Below are positions 51,987 through 62,000 of a DNA stretch of 64,000 nucleotides, one piece after another. The stretch covers positions 20,831,409-20,895,408 of the forward strand of contig OY282558.1 in the NCBI GenBank assembly GCA_958295665.1, written 5' to 3'. Made by a program: the position numbers and the translations under genes. This DNA comes from Tipula vernalis. Its lineage: Eukaryota; Arthropoda; Insecta; Diptera; Tipulidae. The notes beneath the pieces are model-generated. The model did not search any database and was not told the DNA's origin. It saw only the letters and a program-made list of their open reading frames with translations. Every line of letters begins with the position of its first letter. The stretch's first letter is position 1.

Positions 51987-54900
51987 CTAAGCCTTAATAT
52001 CTTTGGCATGGAAAGTACCTAATAACTTTCCCGAATCATCTTTTAGTATATAATTTACGGTCCCAATTTTGGAATGAACAACTGCTTTTTTATATGGAGG
52101 GGCAAATTTTCCGCAATAGTTTTTCGTCGCGTCGCTCAATGGATGCTGTTTGGCATAAACTGTCTGTCCAATTTTATACATTATAGGGCGAGTCCTAAGG
52201 TTGTAGTGAGCTGAATATTTCTCGTAAGCAGTCCTAAGATTCTTATTAACAAGGTCATGTATCAATGCTATTTTATCGGATGTTGGAATTATATCAACAT
52301 TTTCATTTAAGGAGTCTATTTCTCGTAGAAGATTGTAAGATTTGCCACTAGTTATCATGTTATACCCAAACATCAAAAAGTAGGGAGTGAAACGAGTTGA
52401 TTGATGAATTGCAGTTCGCAAGGCACAGCTTACTTCGGGAAGATAGGTATCCCAAGTTTTATGGTCGTTATTGACATAGGCTCGAATAGCCGCTAATATT
52501 GAGCGATTTACCCTTTCCGACGCGTTCGCCTGGGGAGAGTAAATTGCGGTCTTCATGTGTTTTACATCAAATTCGGTTAATAAATCGTGAAACTTTTTTG
52601 ATACAAATTGGGAGCCATTATCTGTTATTATATATTCGGGTATACCAAAAACTAAAAACACTTCATTTCTAAGATAGCCAATTATTTTGTTAGTCGTGCT
52701 GGTCGATAAGGGTTTTAACAGAACAAATTTAGTTAGCTGATCTAGAATTACCAATATATAAGTATTACCGCTCTTTGATCTAGGATAGGGTCCCATTAAA
52801 TCTACATAGACACGTTCCCACGGACGCTGAGCTATTATAGTTTTCCCTAAGGTAGGCGTATTTAGTTTATTAGAGTTTTTTGTTATTTTACATATTTCGC
52901 AAGTGGTCACGAAGCTGTAAACTTGCTTTCGCATTCCAGGCCAATAGAAATGGGTCCGTAATCGTTCGAGAGTTTTAATAATGCCACCATGAGCGCTAAG
53001 TGGATGGTTATGGGCATTCGTGATTAGTGACGTCGTCATGCTAGCGGGAATCCACAGTTTCCAGGAGGAACTATCAGACAACAAGGGATCAGAGTTCGAT
53101 TTAATTTGTATATATACTCTATTATCAACAATTTTGAAAGCTGGATATCTTTGTTTGTTAGTTAATATTTTTTCTCGGAGACTCTTATACTCAAAATCTT
53201 CAAACGAAACAGCGGAAAGATCTATCTCGGCAAGTGTCATGGAATCAACGGTGCTACTGAACATTCGAGATAAAGTATCCGGGACAATGTTTTGGCTGCC
53301 TCGCTGATGTCTGATTTCGAAATCATAAGATTGCAATTTCAGGCTCCACCGAGCAAGTCTGCCATTAAGATCCGTTTGAGACATCAACCACTTGAGACTA
53401 GAGTGATCTGTAATTATTGTGAAATGGTATCCTTCAATATAGGGACGATATTTTTTCACGCTGAGAACAGCGGCCAGACACTCTAGTTCAGTGGTTGAGT
53501 AATTCGACTGAGCCTTATTCAATTTCTTAGACATATAAGATATCGGTCGCTCATTGTTTTCTTCGTCGAGTTGATAAAGGACGCTTCCCACTCCAGTTTT
53601 GCAAGCATCGCACCTGATAAAAAATGGTTTCCCATAATTGGGATTTATTAGTAAGGGAGAAGTAGTGAGCAAATACTTTAGTTGCTCGAAAGCCAATTGC
53701 GCGTCGTTTGTCCAAATGAACTTCGTGTTTTTCTTCAAAAGATTAGTTATCGGAGTGGTTATCTCGGCGTAATGTGGGATAAATCGATGATACCATCCCG
53801 TCAATCCCAGTAATCTTCGAGTTTGTTTCACCGAGGTTGGGGACGGAAAGTTTCGAATAGCCTCTACTTTATCTGGATCCGTTTTTAATCCACCCTCTCC
53901 AACAATAAAGCCAAGGTACTTCACTTGCTTCATGAAAAATTTGCATTTTGAGAGATTTATCGTTAATCCGGCATCTTTTAATCTTCCAGCAATTAATTGT
54001 AGCATTTTAAAATGTTCTTCGAAACTAGGGGACGTAACCAAAAGGTCATCCAGATAAACAAAGATATTCTGATGCAGTTGATGGGGCACCACCTTATCCA
54101 TCAATCGGGACATGGTCTTGGGCGAGTTACTCAAGCCAAACGGCATTACTTTAAATTGATATAAGGGCCTACCTGGCACTGTGAACGCAGTTTTCTCTCG
54201 TGAGTCTGGAGCAAGGGGTATCTGCCAGAAGGCATCCTTAAGGTCAATGCTGGAAATTACTGTGGTATTAGTTAATCGACCGAGAAGTCCGTTTATTAGG
54301 GGTAAAGGATAGGCATCCTTCTTGGTCACAGCATTCACCTTCCTTGAGTCCAGACACAGTCGCACTTTATTCGGTTTTCGTATTAAGACAATAGGCGATG
54401 ACCAAGCGCTGACACTCTCCTCGATGACATCCAAAGCTAGCATCCTGTCCAGTTCCAAATAGATTAGCTCACGAATTGCTGGGGAAACCGCGTAATGTCG
54501 CTGCTTTATTGGTAAAGCCTCTCCGACGTCAATGTGATGTTCAACTAAGGTGGTGCGTCCCAGGCCATTTTCTTCAAATGATGGAAAAAGGGTGAGTAAT
54601 GATTTAAACTGCTCAGTTTGTTTTGCTGTAAGTTTATACCGATCGACATCCTCTTGTTCTAGAAGAGAGCATTGAAGAGAACTTACGACTTGCGGCATTA
54701 TTTTGAAGATATTCCAAAAATTAATTCCGAAATAAACTCGACCTTGCAGCGACGGAACGAGATAAAATCGAACTTTCTCAGTTTGATTATTGAATTTTAC
54801 TTGTAGATCCACATAACCCACTATTTTATTTTTTGATCCGTCAGCGGTAAATACTTCGGATGAAATTATTTTATATTTAACTCCAATAGTCTCTAAAAAT

Positions 54901-55313
54901 TTGATCGAGTCTTTTCCTAAAATGCTCAATGAAGCCCCACTATCCAAAAGTCCATGAACCGATTTCCCATTAATGAATACTGTTATATGCGGACGAATAT
55001 CTATTTCCGTGGTCAACACGGTTTCTGCGCACGCACGAGTAAAATTTCGCCGTTCACGCCAATATGTTATGTTTCTATAAGTTTTGAATTTAATTGACGG
55101 ATTAGTTAATTTTATTGCAGTTGACGTGTTATGTAAATTTGCGTTGTTGGAATTGTGATTAAGTAGAGTAGTATTCAGACTGATTAAGGGTGAAACGGGT
55201 TTTTCGAAGTAAGTGGCTTCAACTGTCGCTGGTCGGTTGTTTGTGTTCGGGTTGCAATTCTTACCGGTTGTGAGGGTCCCGATCTGTTCACTCCCGATGG
55301 TAAGTTTCCCGAG
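51987..55313 (-). CDS. Pol polyprotein (protease, RT, RNase H, integrase)
   Basis: Open in the -1 frame relative to gag, from just after a stop at 55314-55316 to 51987, overlapping gag by 130 bp. No ATG precedes the protease, so expression as a Gag-Pol fusion by frameshifting is expected. Residues are counted from the GTG codon at 55017-55019. The protease has DSGAS (26-30). The reverse transcriptase has SSIDLKDAFWQI (Asp259), MPFGLSN and YLDD (Asp324, Asp325). RNase H has Asp471, Glu511, Asp538 and Asp581. The integrase has an HHCC zinc site (His672, His677, Cys707, Cys710) and the triad Asp740, Asp800, Glu835 (DX34E, in PQANASERVNR). The C-terminal tail has a GPY/F-like stretch (KFAPPYKK) and no chromodomain. 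All catalytic positions are present. The protein copies the element RNA into DNA and integrates it. Confidence 0.96.
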   Translation of the reverse strand, partial: LGKLTIGSEQIGTLTTGKNCNPNTNNRPATVEATYFEKPVSPLISLNTTLLNHNSNNANLHNTSTAIKLTNPSIKFKTYRNITYWRERRNFTRACAETVLTTEIDIRPHITVFINGKSVHGLLDSGASLSILGKDSIKFLETIGVKYKIISSEVFTADGSKNKIVGYVDLQVKFNNQTEKVRFYLVPSLQGRVYFGINFWNIFKIMPQVVSSLQCSLLEQEDVDRYKLTAKQTEQFKSLLTLFPSFEENGLGRTTLVEHHIDVGEALPIKQRHYAVSPAIRELIYLELDRMLALDVIEESVSAWSSPIVLIRKPNKVRLCLDSRKVNAVTKKDAYPLPLINGLLGRLTNTTVISSIDLKDAFWQIPLAPDSREKTAFTVPGRPLYQFKVMPFGLSNSPKTMSRLMDKVVPHQLHQNIFVYLDDLLVTSPSFEEHFKMLQLIAGRLKDAGLTINLSKCKFFMKQVKYLGFIVGEGGLKTDPDKVEAIRNFPSPTSVKQTRRLLGLTGWYHRFIPHYAEITTPITNLLKKNTKFIWTNDAQLAFEQLKYLLTTSPLLINPNYGKPFFIRCDACKTGVGSVLYQLDEENNERPISYMSKKLNKAQSNYSTTELECLAAVLSVKKYRPYIEGYHFTIITDHSSLKWLMSQTDLNGRLARWSLKLQSYDFEIRHQRGSQNIVPDTLSRMFSSTVDSMTLAEIDLSAVSFEDFEYKSLREKILTNKQRYPAFKIVDNRVYIQIKSNSDPLLSDSSSWKLWIPASMTTSLITNAHNHPLSAHGGIIKTLERLRTHFYWPGMRKQVYSFVTTCEICKITKNSNKLNTPTLGKTIIAQRPWERVYVDLMGPYPRSKSGNTYILVILDQLTKFVLLKPLSTSTTNKIIGYLRNEVFLVFGIPEYIITDNGSQFVSKKFHDLLTEFDVKHMKTAIYSPQANASERVNRSILAAIRAYVNNDHKTWDTYLPEVSCALRTAIHQSTRFTPYFLMFGYNMITSGKSYNLLREIDSLNENVDIIPTSDKIALIHDLVNKNLRTAYEKYSAHYNLRTRPIMYKIGQTVYAKQHPLSDATKNYCGKFAPPYKKAVVHSKIGTVNYILKDDSGKLLGTFHAKDIKA

Positions 55314-56983
55314 TTATTTTGGCAACTGGGACACTGTGGCTTAATAATATTTGGTGCACCGCACCCATAACAATAAATTCTTTGTGGCGCCAAATTGCAA
55401 CTCTGATTTGTATGTCCCGGACCACGGCAATTCCAGCAAATTAGTGTCTGTTTGGCAGGTTCAATGCCGATTTCTGGCGGTATTGAATGGATCGGTGGGT
55501 ATGGTGACATTCCATCCAAATGGTTTATATTATTGTCCTCAGCCGATATCTTTTCCACATTTAGTTCGGGATAAGTTGAAACAAATTGGTTATTATTAAT
55601 TGGCAAGCCAATTGAACTTATAACTCTAGACCTACGTTCCTGAGGTGGCGATCTATCTCGACGTCTTTTTTCCCATAGTCGTTCGTATCGGTGGCAAATT
55701 AACCGTAATTCTTCAATGGATGCCAGAGGCAACTGTAGAGTTACTTGCTGTAGATCGAAAGACATATTCTCGCGTATAATGTCTAATAACTCTAATTCGG
55801 GAAATGGCCGATTAAGTCGATTGTTCAAACTTTCGATTTCGAGAATAAATTCACCTACTGACTCAGCACCTCGTTGTTTCCGCGTTTCAATAAACCTTCT
55901 AGTGGCTCTATCTGATTCAGTGCTGCTAAAACGCTGAAGTAATGCCTGTTTCAACTGCTCGTAAGTTGCATTGGGATATTTTTGGGTAAACACCCAATAC
56001 CATTTTTCGGCAATGTCTTTTAGAAATTTTGGCATGATAGCGTATAACCTGTTCACGGGTAGCTGTTCTCGCCGAGCAAAGGATTCCAATCTGAATATAA
56101 AATCGTGTATGTCTAATCCGTGTGGCGTACCGGAAAAAGAGATATTCCATTTAGGATCGTATTTAATCGGATACTGTAGATTTTGAGGAATTGATATAGT
56201 GGGAATTGGCGGTAGATTTAAGTTAATGCTATCTTGTGGCGGATGTAAGTTGTGAATAGTTGGATAGTTGTGATATAAAGGTTGGTTTGGTTGTACATTC
56301 GGCCAAAAAGAAACGGTTGGTGGCACCGGAATTTGATAAGGATCGGACTTCTGCCTTTGGCTCCAGGTCACGTTAGTCGCTTCTTTTGGGAAAACATTTG
56401 TTGAAATAGTCTCGCTCCGGGTGTATAATGGACCTGCAAAAGGCAAAACAGTTACTGGTGCGCAAGATAATGGCCAATCTTCAGTCGGAATATTCGGGCT
56501 TGTAAGAGCTCCAGTTGGTGTTTTTACAAAAGTTGGTTTGTGGAATATTTTCTCTTGTGGTTCATTTAGTTCGTCAATGCGAAGCTCGTATAATTGATGT
56601 ATTCTTCGCCAACAATTTATTAACCGATCGACTTCATTGTCTTGATGCATACATCCTTTTAATCTAAAGGTTCGGTCTTTCCAATGACGGATTCTGTTTT
56701 TTAAATCTCGAATATTATCTGCGGTAATAATTCGCTTATCTTCTAATAATTTACTAATGACCCTGGATTGTTTCGAACACGTCTGCAATTCTCCTTCGTA
56801 GTCAGTCGTATGCGGTCGAGTAGGTATTGCCGTGGTAACGTGTGATTCACTTTCTAAAATATCGAGTAATGTTTCTTCCCAGTCCGTATGAGTTATGTCA
56901 ATTTCCCTAACAAGACATTCGACAGAAATTTCATCTTGGGTTAGACCCTTAAGTAGATTCGACTTAATATCACTTTCGCTCAT
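55184..56983 (-). CDS. Gag polyprotein of Ty3/gypsy-type retrotransposon
   Basis: 599 residues if translation starts at the ATG at 56981-56983, which has A at -3 and begins MSESDIKSN. The frame is open for 21 more codons upstream but has no ATG there. Gag forms the virus-like particle and packages element RNA. The N-terminal third looks helical and charged, followed by a proline-rich linker (about residues 165-275). A retrotransposon capsid domain follows (about 279-439), with the pattern WY.VFTQKYP and a basic end ERLWEKRRRDR. The nucleocapsid has a canonical CX2CX4HX4C zinc knuckle (residues 516-529, CWNCRGPGHTNQSC), then a second cluster CX2CX9CX2C (538-554) that lacks the histidine. The gag stop lies inside the pol frame. 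No break was seen. Confidence 0.95.
   Translation of the reverse strand: MSESDIKSNLLKGLTQDEISVECLVREIDITHTDWEETLLDILESESHVTTAIPTRPHTTDYEGELQTCSKQSRVISKLLEDKRIITADNIRDLKNRIRHWKDRTFRLKGCMHQDNEVDRLINCWRRIHQLYELRIDELNEPQEKIFHKPTFVKTPTGALTSPNIPTEDWPLSCAPVTVLPFAGPLYTRSETISTNVFPKEATNVTWSQRQKSDPYQIPVPPTVSFWPNVQPNQPLYHNYPTIHNLHPPQDSINLNLPPIPTISIPQNLQYPIKYDPKWNISFSGTPHGLDIHDFIFRLESFARREQLPVNRLYAIMPKFLKDIAEKWYWVFTQKYPNATYEQLKQALLQRFSSTESDRATRRFIETRKQRGAESVGEFILEIESLNNRLNRPFPELELLDIIRENMSFDLQQVTLQLPLASIEELRLICHRYERLWEKRRRDRSPPQERRSRVISSIGLPINNNQFVSTYPELNVEKISAEDNNINHLDGMSPYPPIHSIPPEIGIEPAKQTLICWNCRGPGHTNQSCNLAPQRIYCYGCGAPNIIKPQCPSCQNNSGNLPSGVNRSGPSQPVRIATRTQTTDQRQLKPLTSKNPFHP
55196..55207 (-). promoter_or_regulatory. 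candidate -1 ribosomal frameshift site
   Basis: The minus strand reads TCG AAA AAC CCG in the gag frame, four codons that end 9 bases before the gag stop codon. It contains A AAC CCG, a formal X XXY YYZ heptamer, overlapped by G AAA AAC, which differs from the classical A AAA AAC by its first base. Slipping -1 here enters the open pol frame. No downstream pseudoknot was tested. Confidence 0.6.
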
Positions 56984-58052
56984 GTTGATGCCAAACAACA
57001 ACCAAGAGACAAGGAACAACAAAAAAAAATTGAATGTAAACTCCAAAAAAATTAGATCTTAAAACCCCACCACAATTTAAACAAAAAAAAGAAAAAAAAA
57101 CTTAACAATTAATTAATGAATCAAAAAATTCGAACCTCTTGTTTTTAATATATGTAATTTAAATAACGTTCACGACTTTGTAAGAAAGAAAACAGTTGGT
57201 GTGCGAACTGTGAATAGTTGTCGGGAATACTTAATAATTACTATTAATGCTGCCGATCTAAATATTTAAATATCGACAAAATTGTACAAAATATACCTTA
57301 AATATTATTTAATCATAATAATTATTCAATATAAAATAAAAAAAATTTAACAATGCTTTATTTAATAATTATTCTGGTGTGAGTGACCAAATGACCTTGC
57401 CGAAAAAAAAAACGAAAAAAAATCTACTTGCAATAAAATAAATCATAAACAATTTAAGAATGATTGGCTTTAAGAAAAATGCTTGAATATATCGTGACAG
57501 CTAGATTTAACCATAGATTCCATCGATATTGTTCAAGCACCAAATCAATTAAAACAAAAAAAGGTATAATAATAAAATGCACAACGTGCTGCAAATATGA
57601 TAAAAGTTCCACATAGCAAGAAAACCATTTTAGCAATTCAATTGTTGCCGAACTTATGCAGAAAAAAAATTTGATTTATTGATTATTGCAAGTTTCTGAA
57701 TTAAAATAACAAAACTATGAAAATTATTAATGGTAATGAATTGAATTTAAAAGAAACACGTGTTAAATTTGTTGTGATACTCGTAAGTTCATCTGTTCCG
57801 AAACGTGAAATATTACCTATCTATCACGAGAAACTAGTTCATCTAGAATTCAATCGCGATAAAACAATAATAACATTCAAACATTACTTTACAGAATTCA
57901 ACAAATTTTAAGTTAACATTGTTAAAACTAATAGATTCGACTAAAATACATCAAAAATTTACTAAATAATCTTTAGATTACCGACATAATTTAAGATTAA
58001 TATTGAGACACGTGTTTTCAATTAACTAGGTAAGATGTGGACATCATTTCAG
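56984..58052 (-). other. untranslated leader of the retrotransposon
   Basis: About 1.07 kb between the PBS and the gag ATG. It is AT-rich, with poly(A)/poly(T) runs and no recognised protein domain. In element sense it would hold the RNA packaging and dimerisation signals, but none can be identified from sequence alone. A 64-codon ATG frame lies antisense at 57717-57911, without recognisable similarity. Confidence 0.6.
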
Positions 58053-58070
58053 GTCCCTGTTTCGGCGCCA
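58053..58070 (-). other. primer-binding site, tRNA-Lys-like
   Basis: The minus strand reads TGGCGCCGAAACAGGGAC, three bases (AAA) inside the 5' LTR. It opens with TGG, complementary to the CCA end of a tRNA. It agrees at 16 of 18 positions with the site complementary to animal tRNA-Lys(UUU), TGGCGCCCGAACAGGGAC, differing only at positions 8-9. The primer would start minus-strand DNA synthesis. A host tRNA variant or another tRNA may match better. Confidence 0.8.
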
Positions 58071-58073
58071 TTT

Positions 58074-59072
58074 TGTAACTATCGTCGTTGGTCGAGCCAA
58101 CGTGTGATGATGCACTTCTTAGGTTTGGGTAGCATCTTGCGGCTTGGGGGGTTCAAAAAAAAAATCATCACAGGTGCTAATCCGACGTACAAAATTTTTT
58201 TGAAGTGCCAAACATAGTGACGAACGGTCAAGGGCATTCATTCACTCACACCACTATTTTGGTTTTTTCTCACAAATTAAATAAATTCAAAGCAATTTTT
58301 TTTTTCCATCACCGTTTTTGTAAAATTTGTTTAATAATAATAAAAAAAATTTTAATAATAAATTTAATAATAATTTAGAATTTAATTACTTAAACTAAAA
58401 GAAAATTTATTTATACTAATATACCGGTATATATCGGCGAAAATCGACGTAATAACGCTACCAATAGCGGAATCTGATGAATCTCTATCCTTTATGTGTA
58501 CCGCTCCAATTATACCATTTTGTATTTGGACCAAAATTGGTAATATCGTAGAATTATGGATAATATCGTAGCTGTTATTGACCAATATTTTATTATAATA
58601 ACAGTAATATAGCCGTATCTTGACAAATGGCTTTTATTTTGCCGAATTCTTCTATTATTGGTGTTGGTTGGTGTCGCCAAACTAATTTTCGATTTTATGC
58701 TATAATTTGTTTGTTTTTATAACGTTTTGTTTTTTAGCTTAATTATTTTATAATGTTAGGTTTTAATTTTTTATTTTTTTATTTTTTATTTCACAACAAA
58801 ACCAATTTTAATTTTATTTTCACTTAATACTAACATTTTTTTTTTTTATCTTAATTTTAACAATTTTCGGTTTTATTTAATTTTGTCGATTGAAAGATCA
58901 ATCTATCTTGCGAAAAAAACAACAACTGACTGCCATCATCAAATTTGTTTATTTTTTTTCTTGTTTTATTTTATTTATCCCTTATCGCACACTCTCTATC
59001 TATCTTACACACCCCGAACTAATCTGATCAGCAATTTATCACAACTCAGAGGTAAAGCATCGTTTCGTTACA
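58074..59072 (-). repeat. 5' long terminal repeat
   Basis: A 999-bp LTR, upstream in element sense, that should drive transcription of the element. It ends in the 6-bp inverted repeats TGTAAC and GTTACA. It is very AT-rich, with long T runs on the plus strand. It matches 50865-51863 at a constant offset of 7209 bp, without a gap or a substitution that I could find. U3, R and U5 limits cannot be fixed from sequence. The TATA candidate at 58408-58415 would give a U3 of roughly 660-690 bp and an R-U5 of about 300 bp. ATTAAA motifs downstream of it could act as poly(A) signals. Confidence 0.95.
58408..58415 (-). promoter_or_regulatory. candidate TATA box in 5' LTR
   Basis: TATAAATA on the minus strand, about two thirds of the way into the LTR in element sense. 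It is followed by AT-rich DNA with ATTAAA motifs that might serve polyadenylation. A 14-bp palindrome lies just upstream of it in element sense. In such AT-rich sequence a TATA match can occur by chance, and no start site is proven. Confidence 0.4.
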
Positions 59073-59076
59073 CATG
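59073..59076. other. target site duplication, right copy (CATG)
   Basis: CATG follows the LTR terminus GTTACA directly and is followed by taaaatttttgcc of the interrupted monomer. A 4-bp duplication fits Ty3/gypsy-type integrases. Confidence 0.93.
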
Positions 59077-62000
59077 TAAAATTTTTGCCGCCCAAAAACT
59101 TGTGGGCTATAGCACAGTTGATTTTCAATAAAATTGAATTTTCTAAGAAACGTTTAGAAATAATCGAGCAATCAAAATGAAAATTGTCACAGCAATTACA
59201 GGTCCCGAAACCTATTGATAGAGGTATCAACCATCGTAATCGGACCATTTTAGATTTTTGCCGCCCAAAAACTTGTGGGCTATAGCACAGTTGATTTTCA
59301 ATAAAATTGAATTTTCTAAGAAACGTTTAGAAATAATCGAGCAATCAAAATGCAAATTGTCACAGCAATAACAGGTCCCGAAAACTACTGATAGAGGTAT
59401 CAACCATCGTAATCGAACCATGTAAAATTTTTGCCGCCCAAAAACTTGTGGGCTATAGCTCAGTTGATTTTCAATAAAATTGAATTTTCTAAGAAACGTT
59501 TAGAAATAATCGAGCAATTAAAATGAAAATTGTCACAGCAATAACAGGTCCCGAAACCTATTGATAGAGGTATCAACCATCGTAATCGGACCATTTTAGA
59601 TCTTTGCCGCCCAAAAACTTGTGGGCTATAGCACAGTTGATTTTCAATAAAATTGAATTTTCTAAGAAACGTTTAGAAATAATCGAGCAATCAAAATGAA
59701 AATTGTCACAGTAATAACAGGTCTCGAAACCTATTGATAGAGGTATCAACCATCGTAATCGGACCATTTTAGATTTTTGCCGCCCAAAAACTTGTGGGCT
59801 ATAGCACAGTTGATTTTCAATAAAATTGAATTTTCTAAGAAACGTTTAGAAATAATCGAGCAATCAAAATGAAAATTGTCACAGCAATAATAGGTCCCGA
59901 AACCTATTGATAGAGGTATCAACCATCGTAATCGGACCATTTTAGATTTTTGCCGCCCAAAAACTTGTGGGCTATAGCACAGTTGATTTTCAATAAAATT
60001 GAATTTTCTAAGAAATGTTTAGAAATAATCGAGCAATCAAAATGAAAATTGTCACAGCAATAACAGGTCCCGAAAACTACTGATAGAGGTATCAACCATC
60101 GTAATCGAACCATGTAAAATTATTGCCGCCCAAAAACTTGTGGGCTATAGCACAGTTGATTTTCAATAAAATTGAATTTTCTAAGAAATGTTTAGAAATA
60201 ATCGATCAATCAAAATGAAAATTGTCACAGCAATAATAGGTCCCGAAAGAGGTATCAACCATCGTAATCAGACCATTATATATTTTTGCCGCCCAAAAAC
60301 TTGTGGGCTATAGCACAGTTGATTTTCAATAAAATTGAATTTTCTAAGAAATGTTTAGAAATAATCGAGCAATCAAAATGAAAATTGTCACAGCAATAAC
60401 AGGTCCCGAAAACTACTGATAGAGGTATCAACCATCGTAATCGAACCATGTAAAATTTTTGCCGCCCAAAAACTTGTGGGCTATAGCACAGTTGATTTTC
60501 AATAAAATTGAATTTTCTAAGAAACGTTTAGAAATAATCGAGCAATCAAAATGAAAATTGTCACAGCAATTACAGGTCCCGAAACCTATTGATAGAGGTA
60601 TCAACCATCGTAATCGAACCATTTTAGATTTTTGCCGCCCAAAAACTTGTGGGCTATAGCACAGTTGATTTTCAATAAAATTGAATTTTCTAAGAAACGT
60701 TTAGAAATAATCGAGCAATCAAAATGAAAATTGTCACAGCAATAACAGGTCCCGAAAACTACTGATAGAGGTATCAACCATCGTAATCGAACCATGTAAA
60801 ATTTTTGCCGCCCAAAAACTTGTGGGCTATAGCACAGTTGATTTTCAATAAAATTGAATTTTCTAAGAAATGTTTAGAAATAATCGAGCAATCAAAATGA
60901 AAATTGTCACAGCAATAACAGGTCCCGAAAACTACTGATAGAGGTATCAACCATCGTAATCGAACCATGTAAAATTTTTGCCGCCCAAAAACTTGTGGGC
61001 TATAGCACAGTTGATTTTCAATAAAATTGAATTTTCTAAGAAACGTTTAGAAATAATCGAGCAATCAAAATGAAAATTGTCACAGCAATTACAGGTCCCG
61101 AAACCTATTGATAGAGGTATCAACCATCGTAATCGGACCATTTTAGATTTTTGCCGCCCAAAAACTTGTGGGCTATAGCACAGTTGATTTTCAATAAAAT
61201 TGAATTTTCTAAGAAACGTTTAGAAATAATCGAGCAATCAAAATGAAAATTGTCACAGCAATAACAGGTCCCGAAAACTACTGATAGAGGTATCAACCAT
61301 CGTAATCGAACCATGTAAAATTTTTGCCGCCCAAAAACTTGTGGGCTATAGCTCAGTTGATTTTCAATAAAATTGAATTTTCTAAGAAACGTTTAGAAAT
61401 AATCGAGCAATTAAAATGAAAATTGTCACAGCAATAACAGGTCCCGAAACCTATTGATAGAGGTATCAACCATCGTAATCGGACCATTTTAGATCTTTGC
61501 CGCCCAAAAACTTGTGGGCTATAGCACAGTTGATTTTCAATAAAATTGAATTTTCTAAGAAACGTTTAGAAATAATCGAGCAATCAAAATGAAAATTGTC
61601 ACAGTAATAACAGGTCTCGAAACCTATTGATAGAGGTATCAACCATCGTAATCGGACCATTTTAGATTTTTGCCGCCCAAAAACTTGTGGGCTATAGCAC
61701 AGTTGATTTTCAATAAAATTGAATTTTCTAAGAAACGTTTAGAAATAATCGAGCAATCAAAATGAAAATTGTCACAGCAATAATAGGTCCCGAAACCTAT
61801 TGATAGAGGTATCAACCATCGTAATCGGACCATTTTAGATTTTTGCCGCCCAAAAACTTGTGGGCTATAGCACAGTTGATTTTCAATAAAATTGAATTTT
61901 CTAAGAAATGTTTAGAAATAATCGAGCAATCAAAATGAAAATTGTCACAGCAATAACAGGTCCCGAAAACTACTGATAGAGGTATCAACCATCGTAATCG

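Larger units (their letters stand above)
50865..59072 (-). mobile_element. complete Ty3/gypsy-type LTR retrotransposon
   Basis: An 8,208-bp element is inserted in the satellite and reads on the minus strand. Order in element sense: LTR (999 bp), PBS, leader of about 1.07 kb, gag, pol in the -1 frame, a 123-bp 3' region, and LTR (999 bp). The pol order protease-RT-RNase H-integrase is that of Metaviridae; Ty1/copia elements have integrase before RT. There is no envelope gene: only 123 bp lie between the pol stop and the 3' LTR. The LTRs start TGTAAC and end GTTACA, are equal in length, and showed no differences when read side by side. Both reading frames are open, so the copy is recent and may be autonomous. 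The family was not recognised by name. Confidence 0.96.

Noticed and set aside
53020..53486. Plus-strand frames inside pol
   Set aside because: They are antisense to the RNase H and integrase coding region, short, and without domain similarity.
55351..56186. Short frames on both strands inside gag
   Set aside because: Shadows of the gag reading frame, with no independent evidence.
56984..57046. Hydrophobic N-terminal extension of Gag that looks like a signal peptide
   Set aside because: It would start at TTG; the first ATG, with A at -3, comes 21 codons later. Gag proteins of this class lack a signal peptide.
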